The notes: generated by a model not told the origin, from the letters alone. Shown: positions 9,502 to 17,770, numbered from the stretch's first letter. The stretch is DNA of 35,541 nucleotides from Bacteroidales bacterium (GCA_020859755.1 JAJBVP010000069.1:1-35541); one strand, 5' to 3'. Program-made: numbers and translations.

Positions 9502-11511
9502 TTATTTTAGGATTTTGCGGGCGTGACCGTTGGTTACTTCGATGCAGAGGCCTGCGGGGGTGGAGAGGGGACGCCCTTGGAGGTCGAAGTAGCGGGGTGC
9601 GCTATCGCTACTGAGGTCATTTTCAGTAGAATGGATGGCGCTTGATGAGCCGGTAATGACGTAAGTGGTAGTGGCTGGAAACGCATCCTCGCCGAGGGTG
9701 TAGTTGACCTCCCAGTTTTTGCCGACGAGCGGACAAGGGGCCTCGATGATTGTGCCGTAGGAGATGGGCGTGGAGTAGACCAAGGTGCCGTTTTCGTCGA
9801 GCAAATTGCCTTCATACCAGGAGTTTACGCCGAAGATTGAATTGTTGTAGGTGTAGATTGAGAGGGTGAACAGTTCGGTATCGAAATCCCAGGCCATCAA
9901 CGACAGCGGGTTTTGACCGCGGTTATAGCTTTTAGCGTTGTCCTTGTAGAATGAAAGAGCGGTGGAGGGAGCGTAAAGCGAACCGTAAGCCTTTGGTCCT
10001 GAGGTAGGTGCAGCATCGCTAAAAACGAATCGGTAATCGTTCCCCTCGCCAAATGCGTTCTCCCAGGTCGAGCCGTTCCAGTGCTTGTTGTTGATCCAGA
10101 AGGTGATGCCCTGGCTCTTCATGTTTTCGAAACAGGTGGTAAGTTTCAGGCCGTCGTCGGTGGTGTTGGCCGGGATGTAGAGTTTGGTGAGTTTGGTGCG
10201 CGTAAAGGCGTAACTGTCAATGCGTTTCAAGCCGGCGGGTAGCCAGTGGTCGACACCACCGGTGGCAATTGTTTCGAGTGAGGTGCAACCAGTGAAGCAC
10301 CAACCCTTGATGTCGGTGGTATTCTTGTGGAAGTTAATGGCTTTCAGCGAGTTGCAGCCGTAGAAAGCGGCAACTGAGTAGATTGTGGTTTGAGGTAGGG
10401 AGAGGGAGGTGAGTGCCGAGCAGCCGTAGAACATATAGTTGGGTAATTCCGAGAGGTACAACTCCACGGTTTTCAGCGTTTTACAGTTGGCGCATGCGCC
10501 GTTGGAGATGGAAATGTCGGGGCGATCGCAAGTGAATTCGGTGAGACCCGAGCGGTAGAAAGCAAGGCGGTTGATCGTGGCGATGTTTTTACCTGGTGTA
10601 GAGGTGTTTAGCAGGATTTTCTTGAGGGAGGAGCAACCGAAGAACGCACCGGTGTCGATCGAGGTCAATGTGGCCGAAGGGGTGAATGTGCCCGAGGTGA
10701 CCGCATTGGGGCAAACGAAGATAAGACGCTTATAATCCGAGGAATACAGCGTGCCTGAAGAGGCCTTATAGGTGCCGTTGTCGGTGGTGATTGTGGCCAG
10801 GTTTTCCATGCCGGCGAGGGCGAGGCCCGAAGAGACGGTGCATTTGGTGCCGATGTTGAAAGCGGTGACTTGGCTTTGGCCGTAGAGGGCGTATTCGCCC
10901 AGCATCAAACGGTCGCGATAAGCCTCAGGTGCTGAGGAGAGTAACGAGGTGGCCAGACTGAAGGTGCCCGAGTAGGTGTGTCCGTAAGGGGCGATCAGTG
11001 TGGTGAGGGTGGAGCCGTAGATCGCGAGCCAGCCGTCGGCGGCCACGACATCGTCTTCTGATGCGGTAGTGGGTGTTTTGTAGGTGGTGATGGAGGTGAG
11101 GTTGGCGCACCCGGCGAAGTTGCCTGGGTCGATGTCGATGATGTTCTGGCCGAGGGTGACGGTGCGGAGAGCCGACTCGTTGAAGAAAGCCGGGAAATCC
11201 GTGGGGTCGTAGGTGGCTCCCAGATAGTCGTCGTAGGGGAAGAAGGGGGCCGTGCCGATGTGGGTTACGGCGTAGGTGGTGCCGTCGTAGGAGATAGCAT
11301 CGGGGACCACCAGATCGGTGGGGCAAGCGTCGGCGTAGCCGCAGAGTTGGGCGACGTTAGAGCCGTTGGCGCTGAGGTGGTAAAGGAGGCCGTCAACCTC
11401 GACGGCCTCGCCTTGCCAGGAGTAAGAGGTGGTAGCGGCGCTGGTAGATAGGGTGGCTGCCGCCAAGATTGCTAATACACAAAATTTCATACCTTTTGTA
11501 ACTTTTGACAT
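9502..11511 (-). CDS. BspA-like leucine-rich repeat surface protein
   Basis: A 669-residue exported protein. The signal peptide is MKFCVLAILAAATLSTSAA after a short MSKVTKG lead; an alternative start at 11490 would begin at MKF. From about residue 75 to 500 it carries irregular LRR_5/BspA-type repeats, recognisable as LxxIxxxAFxxCxxLxxI (for example GAFFGCSSLKKILL). BspA-like proteins bind host matrix proteins or other bacteria in oral relatives; here the ligand is unknown. The C-terminus (about 630-669) with RYFDLQGRPLSTPAGL and a basic end resembles the short sorting tails used by type IX secretion cargo in this order. First gene of a two-gene operon with the TPR-HTH regulator, behind its own promoter and 11-bp phased repeats. 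Confidence 0.85.
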   Translation of the reverse strand: MSKVTKGMKFCVLAILAAATLSTSAATTSYSWQGEAVEVDGLLYHLSANGSNVAQLCGYADACPTDLVVPDAISYDGTTYAVTHIGTAPFFPYDDYLGATYDPTDFPAFFNESALRTVTLGQNIIDIDPGNFAGCANLTSITTYKTPTTASEDDVVAADGWLAIYGSTLTTLIAPYGHTYSGTFSLATSLLSSAPEAYRDRLMLGEYALYGQSQVTAFNIGTKCTVSSGLALAGMENLATITTDNGTYKASSGTLYSSDYKRLIFVCPNAVTSGTFTPSATLTSIDTGAFFGCSSLKKILLNTSTPGKNIATINRLAFYRSGLTEFTCDRPDISISNGACANCKTLKTVELYLSELPNYMFYGCSALTSLSLPQTTIYSVAAFYGCNSLKAINFHKNTTDIKGWCFTGCTSLETIATGGVDHWLPAGLKRIDSYAFTRTKLTKLYIPANTTDDGLKLTTCFENMKSQGITFWINNKHWNGSTWENAFGEGNDYRFVFSDAAPTSGPKAYGSLYAPSTALSFYKDNAKSYNRGQNPLSLMAWDFDTELFTLSIYTYNNSIFGVNSWYEGNLLDENGTLVYSTPISYGTIIEAPCPLVGKNWEVNYTLGEDAFPATTTYVITGSSSAIHSTENDLSSDSAPRYFDLQGRPLSTPAGLCIEVTNGHARKILK

Positions 11512-11544
11512 AACTTCTTGGAAATTGATTAAACCTGTATTTAT

Positions 11545-11565
11545 CGGGGCTGAGACGGCGCCCCG
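11545..11565 (-). other. hairpin in BspA-like mRNA leader
   Basis: CGGGGC (11545-11550) and GCCCCG (11560-11565) can form a 6-bp GC stem with a 9-nt loop in the leader between the predicted start of transcription (about 11578) and the start codon. It is GC-rich amid AT-rich DNA and could affect stability or translation. Confidence 0.45.
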
Positions 11566-11584
11566 GTGTTCTAAGAATCGACCG

Positions 11585-11615
11585 CGAAGTTATGGGCAAA
11601 GTTGTTATCAGGCAA
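11585..11615 (-). promoter_or_regulatory. promoter of the BspA-regulator operon
   Basis: Read on the minus strand: TTG at 11615-11613, a 20-nt spacer, and TAACTTCG at 11592-11585. This fits the Bacteroidetes consensus closely. The start of transcription would be near 11578, giving a leader of about 67 nt to the first possible ATG. Confidence 0.7.
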
Positions 11616-11618
11616 GGG

Positions 11619-11648
11619 TGTAGACCCCGTGTAGACCCTTTGTAGACC
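11619..11648 (-). promoter_or_regulatory. three GGTCTACA direct repeats, 11-bp phase
   Basis: GGTCTACA (TGTAGACC on the plus strand) occurs at 11619-11626, 11630-11637 and 11641-11648, each exactly 11 bp from the next, ending 4 bp upstream of the -33 box. Same-face spacing next to a promoter is typical of an activator operator. The HTH regulator encoded second in the operon is the natural candidate binder, by inference. Confidence 0.7.
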
Positions 11649-11651
11649 TGA

Positions 11652-11711
11652 AAAGCACGCCGATTGAGAAAATTGAAAGAATCGTTCCAATCTTTTCAAT
11701 CGGCGTGCTTT
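11652..11711 (-). terminator. hairpin after trpA, probable trp operon terminator
   Basis: Perfect 16-nt arms AAAGCACGCCGATTGA (11652-11667) and its reverse complement (11696-11711) enclose a 28-nt loop that can itself pair (TTGAAAGA with TCTTTTCAA). On the minus strand the stem ends in CTTTTC, a short U run. It starts 18 nt after the trpA stop and separates trp from the BspA operon. Confidence 0.7.
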
Positions 11712-11728
11712 CCTCGGGAGTTTTTCAA

Positions 11729-12505
11729 TCAGCGGCCGAGGGTGGAGAGGAGGGAGTGGACGGCCGAGGGGATGTCGGGGGATTTCTCGAGGCACTTGAT
11801 GAAGAGGGAGCCGATGATTGCGCCCGAGGAGTGGGAGCAGGCGTCGGCGAGTGTGCCGGGATTGGAGATTCCGAAGCCGATCAGGCGATTGTGCTTGAGA
11901 TCCATGGCGTTGACGCGGTCGAAGTACTCGAGTTGCTCGGGGCCGAAGGAGTCGCGGGTGCCTGTGGTTGCGGCTGCCGACACCATATAGATGAAACCCG
12001 AGCAGTGGTCGTCGATCAGGTGGATGCGCTCGTCGGAGGTTTCGGGGGTGATCAGCATGATGATGGGTAGGTCGTAGCGGTCGCAAAGGTCCTTAAAATC
12101 ACGCAGATAGTCGTCGAAAGGCAGGTCGGGGATGATCAGTGCGTCGATTCCGGCCTCTTTGGCGCGGCGGAAGAGCTGTTCGACCCCGAATTGCATGATG
12201 GGATTAAGGTAGCCCATCAGCACCAAGGGCGTTTCGCCCGCGTCGGCGCGTGCGGCTTCCACTTGGTCGAGCAGGTTGCGCAGCGTCTGGCCGTTTTTCA
12301 GAGCGACTGTCGACGAGGCCTGAATCGTGGGTCCGTCGGCCATGGGATCGGAGAATGGTATGCCCACCTCGATCATGTCAACGCCCTGATTCACAAGCTC
12401 TCGGATAATTTCGCCCGTGGAATCGAGGGTAGGATGTCCGGCGGTGAAGAACACCGAAAGAAGGTTGTTATTTTTTCTCCCAAAGAGGTTTTGAAGTCGA
12501 TTCAT
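11729..12505 (-). CDS. trpA: tryptophan synthase alpha subunit
   Basis: TrpA cleaves indole-3-glycerol phosphate to indole and glyceraldehyde 3-phosphate and passes the indole to TrpB. It has 258 residues, slightly short of the usual 265-270. The catalytic acids are in the right context: Glu46 in VDMIEVGIPFSDP and Asp57 in MADGPTIQ. The TIM-barrel phosphate region GFGISNPGTL is near residue 215. Start ATG 12505 gives MNRLQNLFG and overlaps the end of trpF by 38 nt, a sign of coupled translation. Last gene of trpGDCFA. Its obligate partner trpB is not in this cluster, which is unusual for Bacteroidales. Confidence 0.95.
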   Translation of the reverse strand: MNRLQNLFGRKNNNLLSVFFTAGHPTLDSTGEIIRELVNQGVDMIEVGIPFSDPMADGPTIQASSTVALKNGQTLRNLLDQVEAARADAGETPLVLMGYLNPIMQFGVEQLFRRAKEAGIDALIIPDLPFDDYLRDFKDLCDRYDLPIIMLITPETSDERIHLIDDHCSGFIYMVSAAATTGTRDSFGPEQLEYFDRVNAMDLKHNRLIGFGISNPGTLADACSHSSGAIIGSLFIKCLEKSPDIPSAVHSLLSTLGR

Positions 12506-13133
12506 TTTCGTTGAATTTACGGAGTGACAGAATGAAATTGGCCAGCTGGAGGACGTTTTTGCGTCCCGGGGCAGTTTCGAAGCGGCTGTTGACGTCGATA
12601 CCCGCCATGCCGGGTCGCATGGCCTCGACGATTGCGTCAACATCGTCGGGGGAGATGCCTCCGCTGAGCAGGTAAGGTGTTGACAATGAGTAACTATCAA
12701 GGATGTCCCAGCGGAATTTGCGACCCGAGCCCCCGCGCGTTTTGGCCTTGGTGTCGAAGACGAACGCGTCGACCACGCCTTCATAGGGTCGAAGGTCGTC
12801 CCATTGGGTATTTTTATCCACGCCAATGGCCTTCAACACACTGTACCCGAGGTCTTTAAGCGTTTGGCACTGCTCGGCCGATTCGTCACCGTGGAGTTGA
12901 ACGTAGTGGATGCCGTAACGTTGGCAGGTGGCGTGGATGTCGTCGGTGGTGGCGTTGACGAAGACGGCCACGGGCCGGATGTACTCCGGCAGATCTTTAA
13001 CCGCCTGAGGGTCAAGGCCGATGGCTGAACGGGGAGAGCCTTGGTAGAAGATGAAGCCCATGAGCATGGGGGCGAGCGCGCCCACGTCGCGGATGTTGTC
13101 GGGGTAGCGGTTGCCGCATACCTTAATCACCAT
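12468..13133 (-). CDS. trpF: phosphoribosylanthranilate isomerase
   Basis: TrpF isomerises phosphoribosylanthranilate to the carboxyphenylamino-deoxyribulose phosphate used by TrpC. From ATG 13133 it has 221 residues, normal for the family. The catalytic Cys6 sits in IKVCGN and the catalytic Asp in FVFDTKAKTRGGSG. The frame is also open upstream to an ATG at 13337 that overlaps the trpC stop. Translation from there would add 68 residues built on an 18-residue Pro/Ala-rich repeat encoded by a 54-bp tandem repeat. ATG 13133 is preferred from family alignment, but the upstream ATG has the tight coupling expected in an operon, so an extended form is a real possibility. Confidence 0.93.
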   Translation of the reverse strand: MVIKVCGNRYPDNIRDVGALAPMLMGFIFYQGSPRSAIGLDPQAVKDLPEYIRPVAVFVNATTDDIHATCQRYGIHYVQLHGDESAEQCQTLKDLGYSVLKAIGVDKNTQWDDLRPYEGVVDAFVFDTKAKTRGGSGRKFRWDILDSYSLSTPYLLSGGISPDDVDAIVEAMRPGMAGIDVNSRFETAPGRKNVLQLANFILSLRKFNENESTSKPLWEKK

Positions 13134-13164
13134 GTCGCTGTGGCGGGGCTTTAGCGCGGGTGTC

Positions 13165-13322
13165 GCGGGCGAGGGCGCCCACGCTCCTTGTTTGCTATTG
13201 GGGGCAGGGTGGCTTGTCGCGGGCGAGGGCGCCCACGCTCCTTGTTGGCTATTGGGGGCAGGGTGGCTTGTCGCGGGCGAGGGCGTCCACGCTCCTTGTT
13301 GGCTATTGGGGGCAGGGTGGGT
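13165..13322 (-). repeat. 54-bp tandem repeat, three copies, between trpC and trpF
   Basis: Copies begin at 13165, 13219 and 13273; they differ at only a few positions until the third diverges at its end. The core on the plus strand is GCGGGCGAGGGCGCCCACGC followed by TCCTTG. 54 bp is 18 codons, and the trpF frame runs through all three copies with no stop (peptide words QGAWAPSPAT and HPAPNS). Related cores lie at 14268-14292 and 20037-20068. Confidence 0.9.
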
Positions 13323-13323
13323 G

Positions 13324-14112
13324 TTATTGCAGTTCATTGAGCAATGATTTTAAAGCTTCGGGGGGATTAGGGTTGGCCATGAATGATTCGCCGATGAGAA
13401 ATCCGTCATAGCCGAGGGCTGACAGTTGGCGCATCTCTTGGGCGCCACGTATTCCGCTTTCCGAGATCTTAACGGCGCCGGCAGGGAGTAGGGAAGCAAG
13501 TTGGCGGGAGATGTCGAGATCGGTGACGAAGCGTCGCAGGTCGCGGTTGTTGACGCCAACTACGTCTATTTCAGGGAGATAGTGGCCGATTTCCTCGGGG
13601 GAGTGCATCTCGAGCAGTACCTGGAGGTCGAGTGAATGGGCGTAGCGGGTGAAGTCGCGCACCTCCTCGGGGGATAGGATGGCGGCGATCAGTAGGATGG
13701 CGTCGGCACCCGCGAGTCGGGCCTGTGCGATTTGGTAACGGTCGACGGTAAAGTCCTTGCGTAGAAGGGGATACGTCTCGCCTACGGCATTACGCGCGAC
13801 GGCCAGGTCGATGAGCGAGCCGCCGAAGTAGGGGGTGTCGGTGAGTACCGAACTCGCCGCGGCGCCCGCGTCACGGTAGCCGCGTACGATTTCGCCGGCG
13901 TCGATCGATTGGTGGATCTCGCCTTTGGATGGCGAGCGGCGCTTGTGCTCGGCGATGATGCCCCAGGGGGTGTCGCGGATCGCGTCGCGGAATGAGAGGG
14001 TGGCGCGAGGCGCGAGTTGGGCCAGGGAGTCGATGGCGTCCATCGAGAGTAGCTGCTTTTGGGCGGCTACCTCGACACGCTTATGGGCGGCTATTTCTTC
14101 TAATTTATTCAT
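13324..14112 (-). CDS. trpC: indole-3-glycerol phosphate synthase
   Basis: TrpC closes the indole ring to give indole-3-glycerol phosphate in tryptophan synthesis. The 262-residue length and single TIM barrel are normal; it is not fused to TrpF. The signature GIIAEHKRRSPSKGEI at residues 51-66 includes Glu55 and Lys57 of the active site. LIGESFMANPNPPEAL near the C-terminus is the phosphate-binding end. ATG 14112 is chosen since it gives MNKLEEIAAHKR; an upstream GTG would only add spacer. Preceded by a 180-nt repeat-filled gap after trpD, whereas operon neighbours normally abut. Confidence 0.95.
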   Translation of the reverse strand: MNKLEEIAAHKRVEVAAQKQLLSMDAIDSLAQLAPRATLSFRDAIRDTPWGIIAEHKRRSPSKGEIHQSIDAGEIVRGYRDAGAAASSVLTDTPYFGGSLIDLAVARNAVGETYPLLRKDFTVDRYQIAQARLAGADAILLIAAILSPEEVRDFTRYAHSLDLQVLLEMHSPEEIGHYLPEIDVVGVNNRDLRRFVTDLDISRQLASLLPAGAVKISESGIRGAQEMRQLSALGYDGFLIGESFMANPNPPEALKSLLNELQ

Positions 14113-14156
14113 TTTCAACTGAAATCGAGGGAAATCGGGGGAATGGAACCCGTTTA

Positions 14157-14192
14157 AGACCACCGCGGCAAACCGCGGGGCACCGTGGCTTG
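14157..14192. repeat. 36-bp GC-rich element, copy 1 (trpD-trpC spacer)
   Basis: A 36-bp element with core CCGCGGCAAACCGCGGGGCA; inner CGG/CCG and outer CCAC/GTGG can form a stem. A second copy at 18825-18860 is identical at 35 of 36 positions but lies inside the tatD-like coding region. Same orientation on the plus strand in both places. Confidence 0.88.
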
Positions 14193-14203
14193 ATGGAGGG
14201 GTC

Positions 14204-14290
14204 GCGGGCGGGGGCGCCTGGTGGCGCGGGCGGGGCGCCTGGTGGCGCGGGCAGGGCGCCTGGTGGCGCGGGCGGGGCGCCCACGCTCCT
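14204..14290. repeat. 21-bp GC-rich tandem repeat after trpD
   Basis: Four units of about 21 bp with core GCGGGCGGGGCGCCTGGTGG begin at 14204, 14226, 14247 and 14268; the first has one extra G. The last runs into a GCCCACGCTCCTTG tail shared with the 54-bp repeat at 13165. The array abuts the trpD stop codon. Confidence 0.85.
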
Positions 14291-14292
14291 TG

Positions 14293-15284
14293 TCAGCTGT
14301 TCAATTCTACGAAGCGGCGGAAGCGGGCTTGGGCTGCACCGGAGCTGATTGACTCCTCGGCTTGTGCTCGGGCGTCGGCGATGGAAACCGAGGGCTCGAG
14401 CGTGTGGATGGCGAAGGCGGCGTTGGCGACGACGCAATTCTGTTGCTCTGGCGTGGCGGTGCCGGCGAGCACGCGGTCGAAGATTCCGGCGGCCTCCTCG
14501 ATGGTGTCGCCGCCGTAGAGGTCGTCCTGCAGGGCGCGTGGGAAGCCGAGTTCCTCGGGAGTGTACACGCGCTCGCCATCGGGAGAGGCCACCTTGAAGT
14601 CGCTGGTGAGCGAGATCTCGTCGTAGCCGTCCATGGAGTGAACGATGGTGCAGTTAATGCCCTCGTTTTGAGCGATATAATTGTACAGGCGCAGGAGCTT
14701 GAGGTTGTACACGCCAAGCAGCTGATACTTGGGCATGGTGGGGTTGACCAGTGGGCCGAGCATGTTGAAGAACGTGCGGACAGCCAGGGCCTTGCGCACG
14801 GGGCCGACGCTCTTGAGGGCTGGCGAGAAGAACGGCGCGTGGAGATAGGCCACGCCGCTCTCGTCGAGCGACTTGGCGAGCGCGTCCTGATCGGCGGTAA
14901 ATTTCACGCCGTGGGTTTCGAGCACGTTGGACGCGCCGGAGATCGACGACGCTCCGTAGTTGCCGTGCTTAACGACCTTTCGGCCTGTTCCGGCCACGAC
15001 GAAGCAGGTGGCTGTACTAATATTAAATGTGTTCTTGCCGTCGCCGCCCGTTCCGACGATGTCGATGGCCTTGACGCCCGGGAAGTCGATGGGGTTGCGA
15101 CGCTCGAGGATCGCGTCGCGGAAACCGGTGAGCTCGTCGGTGGTGATGGAGCGCATCAGGAACACTGTCATGAACGCCGATAGCTGGGCGTCGTTGTACT
15201 TGGAGTCGGCGATGTTCAATAGCACGTCGCGGGCCTCATCGCGGGAGAGGTTGCGGTGCTCAAACATTTTATATAGGAGATTCT

Positions 15285-15288
<4 letters not shown>
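14293..15288 (-). CDS. trpD: anthranilate phosphoribosyltransferase
   Basis: TrpD transfers phosphoribose from PRPP to anthranilate, the second step of the tryptophan branch. It has 331 residues, normal for a stand-alone TrpD. The PRPP-binding loop IVGTGGDGKNTFNIST is at residues 77-92, and KHGNYGASSISGASNVLE follows as in the family. ATG 15288 overlaps the trpG stop as ATGA, so the two subunits of the anthranilate pathway are probably translationally coupled. The stop codon lies directly at the edge of the GC-rich repeat array in the spacer to trpC. Confidence 0.96.
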
Positions 15289-15844
<556 letters not shown>

Positions 15845-15848
<4 letters not shown>

Positions 15849-15895
15849 CGCGAAGACATATCTGAATATTTGAATAATATGCGGTAGAAACGCAT
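15845..15895 (-). CDS. possible 16-residue leader ORF upstream of trpG
   Basis: A short frame ATG 15895 to TGA 15845 (MRFYRILFKYSDMSSR) lies in the trp leader, and its stop overlaps the trpG start as ATGA, the same arrangement as trpG-trpD. It holds no Trp codon, so it is not a classical attenuator peptide. Coupling of trpG translation to it is possible; it may also be chance in a short AT-rich leader. Confidence 0.3.
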
Positions 15896-15933
15896 AAATA
15901 TTAATTATATTGGTATCAAATGCATTTCGAGCG

Positions 15934-15964
15934 CAAAAATAAGCATAAATATCCATTCTCGCAA
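15934..15964 (-). promoter_or_regulatory. trp operon promoter
   Basis: On the minus strand TTG (15964-15962), a 20-nt spacer and a full-consensus TATTTTTG (15941-15934). Transcription would start near 15927 and give a leader of about 79 nt. That leader contains a 6-bp hairpin (TATGCG/CGCATA, 15878-15896) and the 16-residue frame. Confidence 0.75.
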
Positions 15965-15989
15965 GAATATTAGGAGAATTGTGTAAAAA

Positions 15990-16997
15990 ATGTGTAATTT
16001 CGCGGGTGAAATGGCACTGGCAACCCAAATAGATAGCACCCAGGCGGAGATACCCCAAGCGGCGTCGACCCCAGCGGCATCGACCCCAGCGGCGTCGACC
16101 CGGGTTCGGGTCGACATCCGTTCTGCCGAGGGCGGGGGCTCCTCAGGCTCGGCTGAGGGGAGGGTCGCTCAGGGTGATAGCGTCGCGGCCGATACGGCGG
16201 CTGTGGTGTTGCCGACGTGCCCGTGGAACGTGGAGGGAGAGGCCGACTGCCCGTACGCGTCGGCTCGCGAGGTGCTGATCTGCTCCCAGGGGGTGGAGGG
16301 GAATTACCTACACGGCATGGAGCCACAGGCGCGTCCGCTGGGAGTGGCTCGTGACTCGGGCTTGTTGGCGGCGCTGACGGTGATGTTCCTGCTGGTGGCG
16401 TTCAATTTCCGCAGCTGCGCGAGGATGTTCTCGGCGATGTCGCAGGACTTGTGGTCGGTGCGCCGGCGCGAGAACGCGTTTGACGACCATACGGCCAACG
16501 AAACCCGCGTGATGCTTGTGATGTTGCTGCAGTTGTGGCTGTGCGAGGGATTGCTTCTCTACTTCTGGGGCGAGTCGCAGGGTTACATCCCGATGATGGG
16601 GTGGGTACACCCGATCGCGTTCACCGGGGCGCTGGCGTTGGGGTTCTATATTTTCCAATTGCTGGCCTACACGGTGGTGGGGTACGCGTTCAGCGACCCG
16701 ATCGGGGCGTCGCAGTGGATCAGGGGTTACAACTCGTCGCAGGCGTTTCTGGGCGTGGGACTGGTGATTCCCTCCGTGGTGATCATCTTCTATCCGGGGG
16801 CAGCCGAGCCGATGTTGTGGACCGGAGCGGGGCTGTATGTGGTGGCACGTATAACGTTTATAATTAAGGGTTTTAGAATTTTTTACCACAATTTTTCGTC
16901 GTTGCTTTATTTTATTTTGTACCTTTGCGCGCTGGAAATCATTCCTATCTTGCTATTGGGCCTTGCGATCATAAGTCTTGGTCCCATTGTTGAATAA
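15990..16997 (+). CDS. DUF4271 family membrane protein
   Basis: A 335-residue integral membrane protein of unknown function, of the DUF4271 family that sits next to hemD in Bacteroidetes. After a polar, low-complexity N-terminus (about 1-110, with a repeated ASTPA unit) there are about six membrane helices, near residues 121-139, 172-192, 208-235, 251-268, 272-297 and 304-332. Conserved-looking polar residues between helices include SQWIRGYNSSQ. Start is uncertain: ATG 15990 lies within a possible -7-like box (TAATTTCG at 15995), and ATG 16011 (MALATQ) is a good alternative. Stop is 20 nt before hemD. The 3' end switches to AT-rich codons where a promoter-like sequence is embedded. Confidence 0.82.
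   Translation: MCNFAGEMALATQIDSTQAEIPQAASTPAASTPAASTRVRVDIRSAEGGGSSGSAEGRVAQGDSVAADTAAVVLPTCPWNVEGEADCPYASAREVLICSQGVEGNYLHGMEPQARPLGVARDSGLLAALTVMFLLVAFNFRSCARMFSAMSQDLWSVRRRENAFDDHTANETRVMLVMLLQLWLCEGLLLYFWGESQGYIPMMGWVHPIAFTGALALGFYIFQLLAYTVVGYAFSDPIGASQWIRGYNSSQAFLGVGLVIPSVVIIFYPGAAEPMLWTGAGLYVVARITFIIKGFRIFYHNFSSLLYFILYLCALEIIPILLLGLAIISLGPIVE
16058..16115 (+). repeat. 15-bp in-gene repeat and hairpin in DUF4271 gene
   Basis: A 15-bp unit (AGCGGCGTCGACCCC) is repeated three times in frame and encodes the 5-residue repeat AASTP. It ends in a perfect inverted repeat GTCGACCCG (16094-16102) / CGGGTCGAC (16107-16115) with a 4-nt loop. Confidence 0.8.
16895..16927 (+). promoter_or_regulatory. 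possible hemD promoter inside DUF4271 gene
   Basis: TACCTTTG at 16920-16927 is a perfect -7 box, in an abruptly AT-rich segment of an otherwise GC-rich gene. The -33 element is weak (TTCG at 16895-16898 with 21-nt spacing). Transcription from it would start near 16934, about 84 nt before hemD. Confidence 0.4.
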
Positions 16998-17017
16998 TAA
17001 TCCACACATAGAGAGAC

Positions 17018-17770
17018 GTGAAAGTAAAAAAAGTATTAGTTTCGCAACCCCGACCTACGTCAGAGAAGTCACCATATTTCGAGATTGCGGAAAAGTACGG
17101 CGTTGAGATCGATTTTCGTCCTTTCATAAAGGTTGAGGGATTGTCGGCCCGCGAATTTCGCCAACAGAAGATTTCGATACCCGAATATACAGCGGTGATC
17201 TTCACGGCTCGCACGGCTGTCGACCATTTCTTCCGGCTGTGTGAGGAGATGCGCATCCCCATCCCCGACAGCTTGAAATATTTCTGCACCACCGAGTCGA
17301 TCGCCCTGTACCTGCAGAAGTATATCCTGTATCGCAAGCGTAAGATATTCCATGGCTCCACCGGCAAGATTGAGGACCTGGTGCCTCTGTTGGTGAAGCA
17401 CAACAAGGAGAAGTACCTCTTCGCTGTGAGCGACGTTAACAATCAGGACACCCAGATCCTCGACGCCAACCACGTCAACTATACCAAGGCGGTGATGTAC
17501 CGCACGGTGAGCAACGATTTCGGTGAAGGAGAGAAATTCGACTACGATATGTTGCTGTTCTTCAGCCCCTCGGGTATCGCGTCGCTGCTGAAGAATTTCC
17601 CCAACTTCGAGCAGGGTGACATCCGCATCGGTTGCTTCGGGCCTACTACCGCCAAGGCCGTGCGCGACGCGGGCCTGCGCCTCGACATCGAGGCTCCATC
17701 ACCCAAGGCTCCCTCAATGACCACCGCCCTGGAGCTTTACCTCAAGGAGGAGGCGGAAAAAGATGCTTAG
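17018..17770 (+). CDS. hemD: uroporphyrinogen-III synthase
   Basis: HemD closes and inverts ring D of hydroxymethylbilane to give uroporphyrinogen III, the branch point to heme and corrinoids. The 250-residue length fits. Sequence conservation in this family is low everywhere; the call rests on the two-domain HemD pattern with VIFTARTAVDHFF near residue 65, LLFFSPSGIASLL near 180 and IGCFGPTTAKAVRDAG near 205, and on its conserved place between the DUF4271 gene and rnpA. The start is GTG 17018, giving MKVKKVLVSQPRPT. No other heme gene is nearby. An intrinsic terminator follows before rnpA. Confidence 0.85.
   Translation: MKVKKVLVSQPRPTSEKSPYFEIAEKYGVEIDFRPFIKVEGLSAREFRQQKISIPEYTAVIFTARTAVDHFFRLCEEMRIPIPDSLKYFCTTESIALYLQKYILYRKRKIFHGSTGKIEDLVPLLVKHNKEKYLFAVSDVNNQDTQILDANHVNYTKAVMYRTVSNDFGEGEKFDYDMLLFFSPSGIASLLKNFPNFEQGDIRIGCFGPTTAKAVRDAGLRLDIEAPSPKAPSMTTALELYLKEEAEKDA

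Noticed and set aside
13165..13322. CRISPR-like array
   Set aside because: The three copies are contiguous tandem units without distinct spacers, and no cas gene is present.
14113..14163. Upstream GTG start extending TrpC
   Set aside because: It would add residues with no resemblance to TrpC; ATG 14112 gives the canonical N-terminus.
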